Shown here piece by piece: positions 27,495 to 35,360 of a stretch of 64,000 nucleotides of DNA. Source of the stretch: Streptomyces rubradiris (GTDB taxonomy: Bacteria; Actinomycetota; Actinomycetes; Streptomycetales; Streptomycetaceae); contig NZ_BNEA01000015.1 of NCBI RefSeq assembly GCF_016860525.1, forward strand, positions 5,480,501 through 5,544,500. Direction: 5' to 3'. The notes beneath the pieces were generated by a model. That model ran no database searches. It was given only the letters and a program-made list of their open reading frames with translations, and was not told the DNA's origin. How positions within the stretch are numbered: the stretch's first letter is position 1; every line of letters begins with the position of its first letter. Position numbers and translations under genes: made by a program.

Positions 27495-28049
27495 TCAGAT
27501 CCCGTCGCCTCTCGCCCGGCGATGCAGGAGCCAGGTACCGCCCGCGGCGGCGACGGCCAGTGCCGCCACACCCGCCGTGGTCTGCACGGGGTCGGGGCCC
27601 AGCCCGCCGCCGACCCCTGTCTTCACGCTTCCCCGCGGCTGCACCTGCCCGTGCGCCGCGCTGAGCGCCACCACCAGGTCGCCCGCCACCTGCCGGTCCC
27701 CCTCGGCACACCGGGCGACGATCTCGTACGTGCCCGGCTGGGCGCTCGGCGGCACCCGGAACCGGCCGGACAGCCGTCCTTCGCCGGTGCCGGGCGCCAG
27801 CGGGAAGGTGCCGGCGCCGACCGCGCCCGCGTCCCCGGTCGCGGCGCCCGGGGACCCGCACGCGGCCGTGCTCACGGTGATCTCGCCGCCGGGCGTCACG
27901 GTGGCCGGCCGGACCTCCAGCCGGTCGGCCGGGGCGGCCGTGAGCGGTGCCGCCGGGTCCGTCGCGGCCACGGCGTGGGCGGCGTGGGCGGGTGCCGTGG
28001 CGGCCACGGCGAGCGCGGTACCGGCCAGGAGACGGGCAGTGCGTCGCAT
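27495..28049 (-). CDS. Secreted protein with C-terminal anchor, probable sortase substrate
   Basis: A 184-aa protein. A signal peptide (RRTARLLAGTALAVAATAPAHA) is followed by an immunoglobulin-like region with a disulfide pair (TAACGSPG, VARCAEGD). The C-terminus has SVKTG, then Gly-rich GGGLGPDP, a hydrophobic segment (TTAGVAALAVAAAGGTWLL) and the positive tail HRRARGDGI. This is the architecture of a sorting signal, though the motif is SVKTG rather than LPXTG or LAXTG. It lies 123 bp upstream of the sortase gene on the same strand. Function unknown. Confidence 0.82.
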   Translation of the reverse strand: MRRTARLLAGTALAVAATAPAHAAHAVAATDPAAPLTAAPADRLEVRPATVTPGGEITVSTAACGSPGAATGDAGAVGAGTFPLAPGTGEGRLSGRFRVPPSAQPGTYEIVARCAEGDRQVAGDLVVALSAAHGQVQPRGSVKTGVGGGLGPDPVQTTAGVAALAVAAAGGTWLLHRRARGDGI

Positions 28050-28374
28050 GGTGCTCCCCAGAGCTTGTCCGACTCGTCCAGGGGTGCGCCCCTGCCCTTC
28101 CGAGATAAGTGGCTCGGCGGTCGGCCCGCTTGCCGAGGAGGCGTCGGGAATGCGGTGAACGGGTGGCGGCCCGGCCGCCCGCCCGGGTGAGCCCGTGCGG
28201 TGTTCCGGCAGGTCAGGCGTGGGTGCGGGACGGCCGGAAGGAAGAAGTATGAAAAGAACACGAATGGAGTGGCGGCATCGGTGAACGGGTGACATCACGT
28301 CAGCGCGCCCGCCGGTACACGCACCGGGGCCGGTGCCCGAGCGGACACCGGCCCCGATGTGCGGACGGCGGAGG
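28050..28374. other. Intergenic region upstream of the sortase-substrate gene
   Basis: No gene supported. It contains a relatively AT-rich stretch (28230-28275, GAAGAAGTATGAAAAGAACACG) likely to hold the promoter of the secreted-protein gene, and a strong hairpin at 28325-28356. Open frames here lack coding bias. Confidence 0.5.
28325..28356 (-). terminator. Hairpin downstream of the M4 protease remnant
   Basis: CGGGGCCGGTG (28325-28335) pairs perfectly with CACCGGCCCCG (28346-28356): an 11-bp stem with a 10-nt loop, 18 nt after the remnant's stop codon. It lacks a T-run. It probably terminated the original protease transcript. Confidence 0.6.
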
Positions 28375-28816
28375 TCAGCTGACGTTGACCGCGCTCCAGG
28401 CCGCCGCCACGGCGTTGTACTCCGTGCCGCCCGCGCCGTAGAGGTCCTTCGCCGCGTTCAGGGTCGCCGTGCGGGCGCCCTTGTAGTTGGTGGAGGACGT
28501 CATGTAGACCGTCAGTGCCCGGTACCGGATCTCGCCGACCTTGTCCCGGCCGATGCCGGTGACGGCGGAGCCGTCGTAGGTCGGCGAGTCGTAGCCGACG
28601 CCGTTGACGGCCTTCGCGCCGCTGCCCTCGGCGAGCAGGTAGGCGAAGTGGTTGGCGACGCCGGAGGAGTAGTGGACGTCGAGGTCGCCGACCGACGGAC
28701 TCCAGTAGTCCGCCGAACCGCCGTCCCGGGAGGGCTTGTCCATGAAGCGCAGCGCCGCCTTGCCGAAGCCGGGTTCTTGTTCTCCGCGTCACCGGTGTAG
28801 TTCGCCGAAGCGAGGC
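28375..28816 (-). pseudogene. M4 (thermolysin-like) metalloprotease, 3' remnant with frameshift
   Basis: The last ~130 residues match the C-terminal domain of secreted neutral proteases: FMDKPSRDGGSADYW, HYSSGVANHFAYLLAEG (containing the conserved catalytic-domain His), and the C-terminal TEYNAVAAAWSAVNVS. The catalytic HExxH half is absent. Just upstream NYTGDAENKNP continues the homology in another frame, so a one-base deletion near 28772 breaks it further. Homology stops at the stop codon of the N-acetyltransferase gene at 28817, marking a deletion junction. Confidence 0.72.
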
Positions 28817-29653
28817 TCAGCCCAGCAGCGTCAGCCCGGCCGGCACCGCGACCCCGAACCGCTCCTCCACCACCCGCCGTGCCTCGGTCTCCTCGGTCAG
28901 GGCCCGCTCGGTGACCGTTCCGTCGGTGAGGGTCTCCGTCAGGCGGGCGCCGTCCAGGGAGAGGTGGCGGCCGTCGGGCAGGGTCCGCTGGAGGTAGGGG
29001 CGGCGGGTGAACGGGGAGCGCGGGTGGGTGGCGACGAACCAGTTGAACACCTCGAAGTCGCCCGCCGTGAACGGCTCCAGGGTGAAAGCGTACTGCCCGG
29101 TCCACCCCCCGGTCAGCCGGTCCCGCGCCTGCAACTCCCACAGTTCCAGCGGCCCCTCGTGCGGCAGCGGCACCAGCCGGTGCCGGCGCCCGGCGCCCTC
29201 GTACTCGGTCCCGGACACCAGCGGCACCGGCAGCAGCAGCGCGCCGACCGCGCCGAAGCCCACGTCCGCCAGGTACGGCCACGGCTCGCCCGCCACCTCC
29301 ACCCGGAGCATCGCGTGCGTGCGCGGCCGGCTCCCGGGCGGGCCCTCGGCGCCCAGCACCACCCGGCCGGCCAGCGGGGTCACCCCGAACCCGAGCGCCT
29401 CCAGCGCCAGCCGCAGCAGGGTGTTGTGCTCGTAGCAGTAGCCGCCGCGCCGCCCGCGCACCATCTTCGCCATCAGGTCCCCGGGCGCCAGGGAGGGGGC
29501 CGTGCCCGTCACCGGGTCCAGGTTCTCGAAGGGCAGCGCCAGCGAATGCGCCAGGTGCATGCCCCGCAGGGTGGCCAGGTCGGCCCGCCGCTCGCCCTTG
29601 AAGCCGATCCGGTCCAGGTAGGCGTCGAGGTCGTACTGCTCTTTGTCGGACAT
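28817..29653 (-). CDS. Arylamine N-acetyltransferase
   Basis: Transfers acetyl (or other acyl) groups from CoA to arylamines or hydrazines; 278 aa, standard size. The Cys-His-Asp triad is visible: Cys in RGGYCYEHN (residue ~69), His in THAMLRVEV (~110) and Asp in YLADVGFG (~125). LATLRGMHLAHSLALPFENLD near the N-terminus is the usual helical-domain motif. In actinomycetes relatives also cyclise amide polyketides. No biosynthetic genes are next to it. It starts at ATG 29653 and ends directly beside the M4 protease remnant. Confidence 0.93.
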   Translation of the reverse strand: MSDKEQYDLDAYLDRIGFKGERRADLATLRGMHLAHSLALPFENLDPVTGTAPSLAPGDLMAKMVRGRRGGYCYEHNTLLRLALEALGFGVTPLAGRVVLGAEGPPGSRPRTHAMLRVEVAGEPWPYLADVGFGAVGALLLPVPLVSGTEYEGAGRRHRLVPLPHEGPLELWELQARDRLTGGWTGQYAFTLEPFTAGDFEVFNWFVATHPRSPFTRRPYLQRTLPDGRHLSLDGARLTETLTDGTVTERALTEETEARRVVEERFGVAVPAGLTLLG

Positions 29654-29724
29654 ACCCCGAACCTACGCGAGCCCGCACCCCGCCCGCCGCGGCCCCCCGG
29701 CCGAAGCGCGCTCCGACCGTGGCC

Positions 29725-31917
29725 CTACGACCGCGGTACGACCTCCACGCGCTCCACCCGCACCGCGCACGACTTGAACTCCGGCATCCGGGACGTGGGG
29801 TCCAGCGCCGGGTTGGTGAGGGTGTTGGCGCGGCCCTCGCCCGGCCAGTGGAAGGGCATGAAGACGGTGTCCGGGCGGATCGTGTCGGTGATCCGGGCCG
29901 GCGCCACGGCCCGGCCGCGCCGCGAGACCACGGCCAGCGGATCGCCGTCGGCCGCGCCCAGCCGGGCCGCGAGCCGGGGGTGCAGCTCCACGAACGGTCC
30001 CGGCGCCGCCGCGTTCAACTCCGCCACGCGCCGGGTCTGCGCCCCCGACTGGTACTGGGACACCACCCGGCCGGTGGTCAGCAGCAGCGGGTACTCGGCG
30101 TCCGGCTCCTCGGCGGTCGCCCGGTGCGCCACGGCCACGAACCGGGCCCGCCCGTCCGGGGTGGCGAAACGGTCGAGGAAGAGGCGGGGGGTGCCGGGAT
30201 GGCGTACGGGGTCCGAGGTGTCCGAGGCGTCGGCCGCGCCGGCGTGCGCCCGGCCCTCGGACGGGGGGACCCGGGGTGCGTCCCCGCCGTCGGCTCCAGG
30301 CGTCCCGGCCGGTTCCTCCGGGCACGGCCAGAAGACGCCGTTCTCCTCGGCCAGGCGGCGGTAGGTGATGCCCGAGTAGTCCGCCGGGCCGCCCGCGCTG
30401 GCGCGGCGCAGCTCCGCGAAGACCTCCTCCGGGTCGGTCGAGAAGCCCTTCTCCACGCCGAGCCGGCCGGCCAGCTCGTGCAGGACGTACAGGTCGCTGC
30501 GGACGCCCGCGGGCGGGGCGACCGCCCGGCGGCGCAGCAGCACCCGGCCCTCCAGGCTGGTCGTCGTGCCCGTCTCCTCCGCCCACTGGGTCACCGGCAG
30601 CACCACGTCCGCCAGTTCCGCCGTCTCCGACAGCACGACGTCGGCCACGGCCAGGAAGTCCAGCGAGCGCAGCCGCTTTTCGACGTGGGCCGCGCGCGGG
30701 GCCGACACCACCGGGTTGGAGCCCATCAGCAGCAGCGTCCGCACGTCCGTGCCGAGCGCGTCGAGGAGTTCGTACGCGCTGCGCCCCGGGCCCGGCAGAC
30801 TGTCCGGGTCCACGCCCCACACCCCGGCCACGTGCCGCCGCGCCGCCGGGTCGTCCAGCTTGCGGTAGCCGGGCAACTGGTCGGCCTTCTGGCCGTGTTC
30901 GCGCCCGCCCTGCCCGTTGCCCTGCCCGGTCAGACAGCCGTACCCGGACAGCGGGCGCCCCGCCCGCCCGGTCGCCAGGCACAGGTTGATCCACGCGCCC
31001 ACCGTGTCCGTGCCCTTGGACTGCTGTTCCGGTCCGCGCGCGGTGAGCACCATCGCCGCCTCGGGCTCGCAGAACATCCGTACGGCCTCGCGCAGCCGGG
31101 GAACCGGGACCCCGGTGATCCGCTCCACGTACTCCGGCCAGTGCGCCATCGCCGCGGCCCGGGCCTCCTCCCACCCCGTGGTCCGCTCCCGGATGTACTC
31201 CTCGTCCGTCCGCCCCTCGGCCACCACCAGGTGCAGCAGGCCGAGGGCGAGGGCCAGGTCGGTGCCGGGGCGGGGCGCGAGGTGCAGGTCCGCCTGGTCC
31301 GCCGTCCGCGTCCGGCGCGGGTCGACGACGATCAGCGTGCCGCCGTTCTCCCGCAGCTCGGTGAAGAACCGCAGCGACGGCGGCATGGTCTCGGCCAGGT
31401 TGGAGCCGACGAGGATCACACAGCCCGTCCTCGGGATGTCCTCCAGCGGGAACGGCAGCCCCCGGTCCAGCCCGAACGCCTTGGTGCCCGCCGCCGCGGC
31501 AGACGACATGCAGAACCGGCCGTTGTAGTCGATCTGCGAGGTGCCCAGCACCACCCGGGCGAACTTGCCCAGCGCGTACGCCTTCTCGTTGGTCAGCCCG
31601 CCCCCGCCGAACACGCCGAGCGCGTCCGGGCCGTACCGCTCCCGGGTCGCGGCCAGCCGGCCGGCGATCCGGTCCAGCGCCTCGGGCCAGTCCGCCGGCA
31701 CCAGCCGGCCGCCCTCCCGCACCAGCGGGGTGGTCAGCCGTACCGCCGGGGACAGCACCTCGGCCGCCGTACGGCCCTTGCCGCACAGCGCGCCCCGGTT
31801 GACCGGGAAGTCCGCGCGTTCGGTGACCTCGACGCCTCCCTGGGGCAGGGGCGTGATGTTCATCCCGCACTGCAAGGCGCAGTACGGGCAGTGGGTGGGC
31901 GTCGAGGTCTTCTCCAT
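29725..31917 (-). CDS. nasA: Assimilatory nitrate reductase catalytic subunit (molybdopterin)
   Basis: Mo-bisMGD enzyme reducing nitrate to nitrite in the cytosol, 730 aa. The N-terminal 4Fe-4S site is THCPYCALQCGM with the fourth Cys in GALCGKG. Then come the molybdopterin oxidoreductase domain (DYNGRFCMSSAAAAG with Cys as likely Mo region, GSNLAETMPPSL) and the dinucleotide-binding domain at the C-terminus (RVVSQYQSGAQTRR, FHWPGEGRANTLT). It lacks a Tat signal and extra C-terminal Fe-S domain. The nir genes ~4.6 kb away on the same strand complete the pathway. A formate dehydrogenase-type substrate is less likely. Confidence 0.85.
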   Translation of the reverse strand: MEKTSTPTHCPYCALQCGMNITPLPQGGVEVTERADFPVNRGALCGKGRTAAEVLSPAVRLTTPLVREGGRLVPADWPEALDRIAGRLAATRERYGPDALGVFGGGGLTNEKAYALGKFARVVLGTSQIDYNGRFCMSSAAAAGTKAFGLDRGLPFPLEDIPRTGCVILVGSNLAETMPPSLRFFTELRENGGTLIVVDPRRTRTADQADLHLAPRPGTDLALALGLLHLVVAEGRTDEEYIRERTTGWEEARAAAMAHWPEYVERITGVPVPRLREAVRMFCEPEAAMVLTARGPEQQSKGTDTVGAWINLCLATGRAGRPLSGYGCLTGQGNGQGGREHGQKADQLPGYRKLDDPAARRHVAGVWGVDPDSLPGPGRSAYELLDALGTDVRTLLLMGSNPVVSAPRAAHVEKRLRSLDFLAVADVVLSETAELADVVLPVTQWAEETGTTTSLEGRVLLRRRAVAPPAGVRSDLYVLHELAGRLGVEKGFSTDPEEVFAELRRASAGGPADYSGITYRRLAEENGVFWPCPEEPAGTPGADGGDAPRVPPSEGRAHAGAADASDTSDPVRHPGTPRLFLDRFATPDGRARFVAVAHRATAEEPDAEYPLLLTTGRVVSQYQSGAQTRRVAELNAAAPGPFVELHPRLAARLGAADGDPLAVVSRRGRAVAPARITDTIRPDTVFMPFHWPGEGRANTLTNPALDPTSRMPEFKSCAVRVERVEVVPRS

Positions 31918-32181
31918 GCCGCCCAGCGTGCGTCCGGCGTGTTACGGCCCCCGGTCGCGTCCGGTTACACCCCCGGCACGGCGCCCTCCCCACGCCACCC
32001 GGCCCACCGTGAGGGAGCGGCACGGCCCGCCGTGGGGAGCGGCACGGCCCGGCCCGCCGTACGGGCACGTCATGGCCCGGCCCGCCGTGAGGGAGCCGTC
32101 ACCGATCGGCCCGCCGGGGCAAGCCGTTACCGTCCGCCACGCCAGGGTGAGCCGTTACCGTCCGCCCGCCGTGAGGCGTCG
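31918..32181. repeat. Intergenic repeats upstream of nasA, with a GlnR-like pair
   Basis: Next to nasA, GTTAC occurs at 31941 and 31964 (23-nt period), recalling half-sites of the GlnR box but not at the exact 22-nt spacing. From ~31985 to 32175 the DNA consists of degenerate repeats of GGAGCGGCACGGCCCGCCGTG and CCGTTACCGTCCGCC units. No gene is supported. Confidence 0.45.
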
Positions 32182-32895
32182 TCACCGGCCCGTCGCCAGC
32201 GCCCGCGCCACTCCCGGCTCCCGGGGCCCGAGGAACCGCGGGTCCGGCCGGAACACCGCGTCCAGCGCCGCCTTGCCCGCCGCGAACAGCTCACGCGTCC
32301 CGCCGTAGTACCAGGTCACGTCGTGCTCGGCGGCCACCCCGACGCCGTACGAGGCCACCCCCGCCGCCTCGCACAGCGCCACGGCCCGCCGGATGTGGAA
32401 GTCCTGGCTGATCAGCACCGCCCGGTCCACCCCGAAGATCCGCCTGGCCCGCACGCAGGAGTCCCAGGTGTCGAAGCCCGCGTAGTCGCTGACGATCCGC
32501 CGGTCCGGCACGCCGCGTTCCGTCAGATAGGCGCGCATGGCGTCGGGCTCGTCGTAGTCCTCGCGGCTGTTGTCCCCGGTGACCAGGACGACCTCGATCC
32601 GCCCCGCCTGGTACAGCGTCACCGCCGCGTCCAGCCGGTGCGCGAGGTACGGCGACGGCTCCCCGTCCCACAGCCCCGCCCCGAACACCACCGCGACCTC
32701 GGTGCGCGGCACGTCCGCCGTGGTCCGCAGCCGGTCCGCCGTGGACAGGCGCAGCCAGGTCGCCGGCAGCAGCGCCAGCACGCACCCGGCCATCAGGGCC
32801 CACAGCACCCGCCGCTGCCCGGCCCGGGTACGCGGCCATCGCGGCAGGCGCAGCCATCGCGGCAGGCGCGGCCATCCCGGCCGACGGATTCTCAT
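32182..32895 (-). CDS. SanA/YdcF-type DUF218 membrane protein
   Basis: Predicted inner-membrane-anchored protein of 237 aa. A basic, repeat-like N-terminus (RLPRWLRLPRWPRTR) precedes one helix (VLWALMAGCVLALLPATWLRL). The rest is a DUF218 Rossmann-like domain: AVVFGAGLWDGEPSPYLAHRLD, VLVTGDNSREDYDEPDAM, YAGFDTWDSCVRAR and VLISQDFHIRRAV. E. coli SanA affects envelope permeability; the biochemical role is unsettled. The ATG at 32895 has AGGGGGAC upstream. The long open frame to 33843 is antisense to the chelatase gene. Confidence 0.9.
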   Translation of the reverse strand: MRIRRPGWPRLPRWLRLPRWPRTRAGQRRVLWALMAGCVLALLPATWLRLSTADRLRTTADVPRTEVAVVFGAGLWDGEPSPYLAHRLDAAVTLYQAGRIEVVLVTGDNSREDYDEPDAMRAYLTERGVPDRRIVSDYAGFDTWDSCVRARRIFGVDRAVLISQDFHIRRAVALCEAAGVASYGVGVAAEHDVTWYYGGTRELFAAGKAALDAVFRPDPRFLGPREPGVARALATGR

Positions 32896-32960
32896 ACGAC
32901 GTCCCCCTGAACCTGAATACGACGTTCCCCTGACCGTCCCGAAATACGACGCCCCGACCG
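32894..32960 (+). repeat. Three imperfect ATACGACG repeats in a divergent promoter region
   Basis: ATACGACGTCCCCCTGAAC (32894), ATACGACGTTCCCCTGACC (32917) and ATACGACGCCCCGACC (32944) are spaced 23 and 27 nt. The first copy includes the start codon and SD of the SanA-like gene. The copies may be regulator sites or a local duplication. Confidence 0.6.
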
Positions 32961-33099
32961 CCGCCCCCGACCGAGTGAAGACGCCCCCCGCACCCGTCCG
33001 GTTCTCCTCACACCCCGCCGCCGGCCGGGGTGAAGGTGCGGAAAACGCCCGTGACGGCCCGGCAACGGGGGCGCAACCCGCGCGGGCCAGGATCCTGCC

Positions 33100-33888
33100 A
33101 TGACGGCGTCGATCCCCTCCCGCACCCGCACCCGGCCGGTCTCCGCGCCGGGCGGCCGCCGCCCGGCACCGCCCGCCCTGGTCCTGGTCGCCCACGGCAG
33201 CCGCGACCCGCGGGCGCTTCGCACCGTACGGGCCCTGATGGCGCGGGTCCGCGCGCTGCGCCCCGGCCTGCCGGTCCGCCTGGGGCACATCGAGCTGAAC
33301 GAGCCCCTGCTGCCCGACACCCTCGCGGCCCTCGGCGGCACCCGCGCCGTCCTCGTCCCGCTGCTCCTCGCCCGGGGCTACCACGTCAAGCGGGACATCC
33401 CGGAGCTGGCCGCCGCCGCGCCGGTACGCGCGAGCGTGGCCGCCCCGCTCGGCCCGCACCCGCTGCTCGCCGAGGCCCTGCACGCCCGTCTCACCGAGTC
33501 CGGCTGGCCGGCCGCCCTGGACGGCACCGCCCGCCGCACGACCGCGGTCGTCCTCGCGGCGGCGGGCTCCCGTGACCCGGACTCGGCCGCGGACACCCGC
33601 CGCACGGCCCGCCTCCTGGCCGCCCGCCTGGGCGTCCCGGTCGTCCCCGCGTACGCCTCGGCGGCGGCCCCGACGGTCCCGGCGGCTCTGCGCGCCCTGG
33701 CGGCCGGGGGCCGGCACCGGGTGGCGGTCGCCTCCTGCTTCACGGCTCCGGGCCGCTTCGCGACGCAGTGCGCCGCCCAGGCGCCCTGGATCGCCTCCGC
33801 GCCGCTCGGCGCCCACGAGGCGATGGCCCGCCTGGTCCTGCACCGTTACGAGCGGAGCCTGTCGGCGCGGTGGGCCGAGGCCGCCTGA
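33100..33888 (+). CDS. Sirohydrochlorin chelatase / CbiX family protein
   Basis: Cytosolic protein of 262 aa with two CbiX-like repeats, as in long-form class II chelatases. Repeat one has LVLVAHGSRDPRA (residues ~27-39) with the metal-site His, and HIELNEPLLP; LARGYHVKRDIP carries the second His. Repeat two retains VLAAAGSRDPDS, with Ala replacing His. The enzyme inserts Fe2+ (siroheme) or Co2+ (cobalamin) into sirohydrochlorin. Siroheme is the NirB cofactor, so its location between nasA and dgt fits nitrite assimilation. Confidence 0.88.
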   Translation: MTASIPSRTRTRPVSAPGGRRPAPPALVLVAHGSRDPRALRTVRALMARVRALRPGLPVRLGHIELNEPLLPDTLAALGGTRAVLVPLLLARGYHVKRDIPELAAAAPVRASVAAPLGPHPLLAEALHARLTESGWPAALDGTARRTTAVVLAAAGSRDPDSAADTRRTARLLAARLGVPVVPAYASAAAPTVPAALRALAAGGRHRVAVASCFTAPGRFATQCAAQAPWIASAPLGAHEAMARLVLHRYERSLSARWAEAA

Positions 33889-33957
33889 GGGGGCGCGGGC
33901 CGCCGTGCAGCCGCCCGCGGTGAAGACCGGGCAGGCGATCAGGCTTACTGTCGACCC

Positions 33958-35256
33958 ATGGAAGGCACCGCACTCTCCACCGCAGACGACCCGGCGTACG
34001 ACCCGGCGTACGACCCGGCGTCAGCCGAACGCTGGGCTCCCGAACCCGACAAACGCCCCGGCCGCACCGCCTTCCAGCGCGACCGCGCCCGCATCCTGCA
34101 CTCCGCCGCCCTGCGCCGCCTGGCCGGCAAGACGCAGGTGGTGACCCCGGGAACCCGGAGCCAGGCGTGGGACGCGAGCCCGCGCACCCGGCTCACCCAC
34201 TCCCTGGAGTGCGCCCAGGTGGGCCGGGAGCTGGGCGCGGCCCTCGGCTGCGACCCGGACCTGGTGGAGGCGGCCTGTCTCGCCCACGACCTCGGCCATC
34301 CCCCCTTCGGCCATAACGGCGAGACCGCGCTGAACGAGTTCGCCGACGACTGCGGCGGCTTCGAGGGCAACGCCCAGTCCCTCAGGCTCCTCACCCGCAT
34401 CGAGCCGAAACGGTTCACCGAGGACCGTTCCGTCGGCCTGAACCTGACCCGCGCCACCCTCGACGCCGCCACCAAGTACCCCTGGCCGCGCGGCGCGCAC
34501 CCCACCGAGCCCACGTCCCCGAAGTTCGGCGTGTACGACGACGACCGCGCCGTGTTCGACTGGGTCCGGGCCCACGCCCCCGGCACCCGCACCTGCTTCG
34601 AGGCGCAGGTCATGGACTGGTCGGACGACGTGGCCTACTCGGTGCACGACGTCGAGGACGGACTGCACGCCGGGCACATCGACCCGGGCTGCCTGCACGC
34701 GGAGCCGGAACGGCGGGCGGTGTTCGAGGTGGCCGTCGGCCGCTACGTTCCCGCCGGCACCGACCCGGCCGAACTCTCCGCCGCGCTGGACCGCCTCCAG
34801 GACGCGGAGTGGTGGCCGCACGGCTACGACGGCACGGCCGTCGCCCAGGCCCGGCTGAAGGACGCCACCAGCCAGCTCATCGGCCGGTTCTGCCTGGCCG
34901 CCGAGACCGCGACGCGCGCCGCGTACGGCACGGGCCGGCTCACCCGGTACGCCGCCCGGCTGGTCGTACCCCGCGGGACCCGGATGGAGTGCGCGGTGCT
35001 CAAGGCGGTCGCGGACCGGTATGTGATGCAGCGCGCCGAGCAGGAGCGGCTGCGCGCCGACCAGCGGGTGATCGTCGCCGAGCTGGCCGAGGCGCTGACC
35101 GCCCGCGCGCCCGCCGGACTGGACCCCCAGTTCCGCGCGCTGTTCGACGCGGCGGACGACGACCGGGCGCGCAAGCGGGTGATCGTCGACCAGATCGCCT
35201 CCCTCACCGACGCCTCCGCGCTGTCGTTGCACGCGAGACTGACGGGACGCCGGTGA
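33958..35256 (+). CDS. dgt: Deoxyguanosinetriphosphate triphosphohydrolase-like protein
   Basis: HD-superfamily hydrolase releasing triphosphate from dNTPs, 432 aa. [24 protein letters not shown] is the family N-terminal signature. The metal site is formed by His of RTRLTHSLE, the HD pair His110-Asp111 in [14 protein letters not shown], and a later Asp in [13 protein letters not shown]. Near the N-terminus a 12-nt repeat (GACCCGGCGTAC) encodes [11 protein letters not shown], a poorly conserved segment. It precedes dnaG, the usual actinobacterial order, with a flavoprotein gene between them. Confidence 0.95.
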   Translation: MEGTALSTADDPAYDPAYDPASAERWAPEPDKRPGRTAFQRDRARILHSAALRRLAGKTQVVTPGTRSQAWDASPRTRLTHSLECAQVGRELGAALGCDPDLVEAACLAHDLGHPPFGHNGETALNEFADDCGGFEGNAQSLRLLTRIEPKRFTEDRSVGLNLTRATLDAATKYPWPRGAHPTEPTSPKFGVYDDDRAVFDWVRAHAPGTRTCFEAQVMDWSDDVAYSVHDVEDGLHAGHIDPGCLHAEPERRAVFEVAVGRYVPAGTDPAELSAALDRLQDAEWWPHGYDGTAVAQARLKDATSQLIGRFCLAAETATRAAYGTGRLTRYAARLVVPRGTRMECAVLKAVADRYVMQRAEQERLRADQRVIVAELAEALTARAPAGLDPQFRALFDAADDDRARKRVIVDQIASLTDASALSLHARLTGRR

Positions 35257-35360
35257 ACGGTAAGTGACCGTCCGTGGCCTGATCGGGTCACACCCTCTTC
35301 CCGCATCACGCTGCGTGCGGGAGGCTCGCACGTGGCGGCACCCTTACGAGGAGGCATCAA

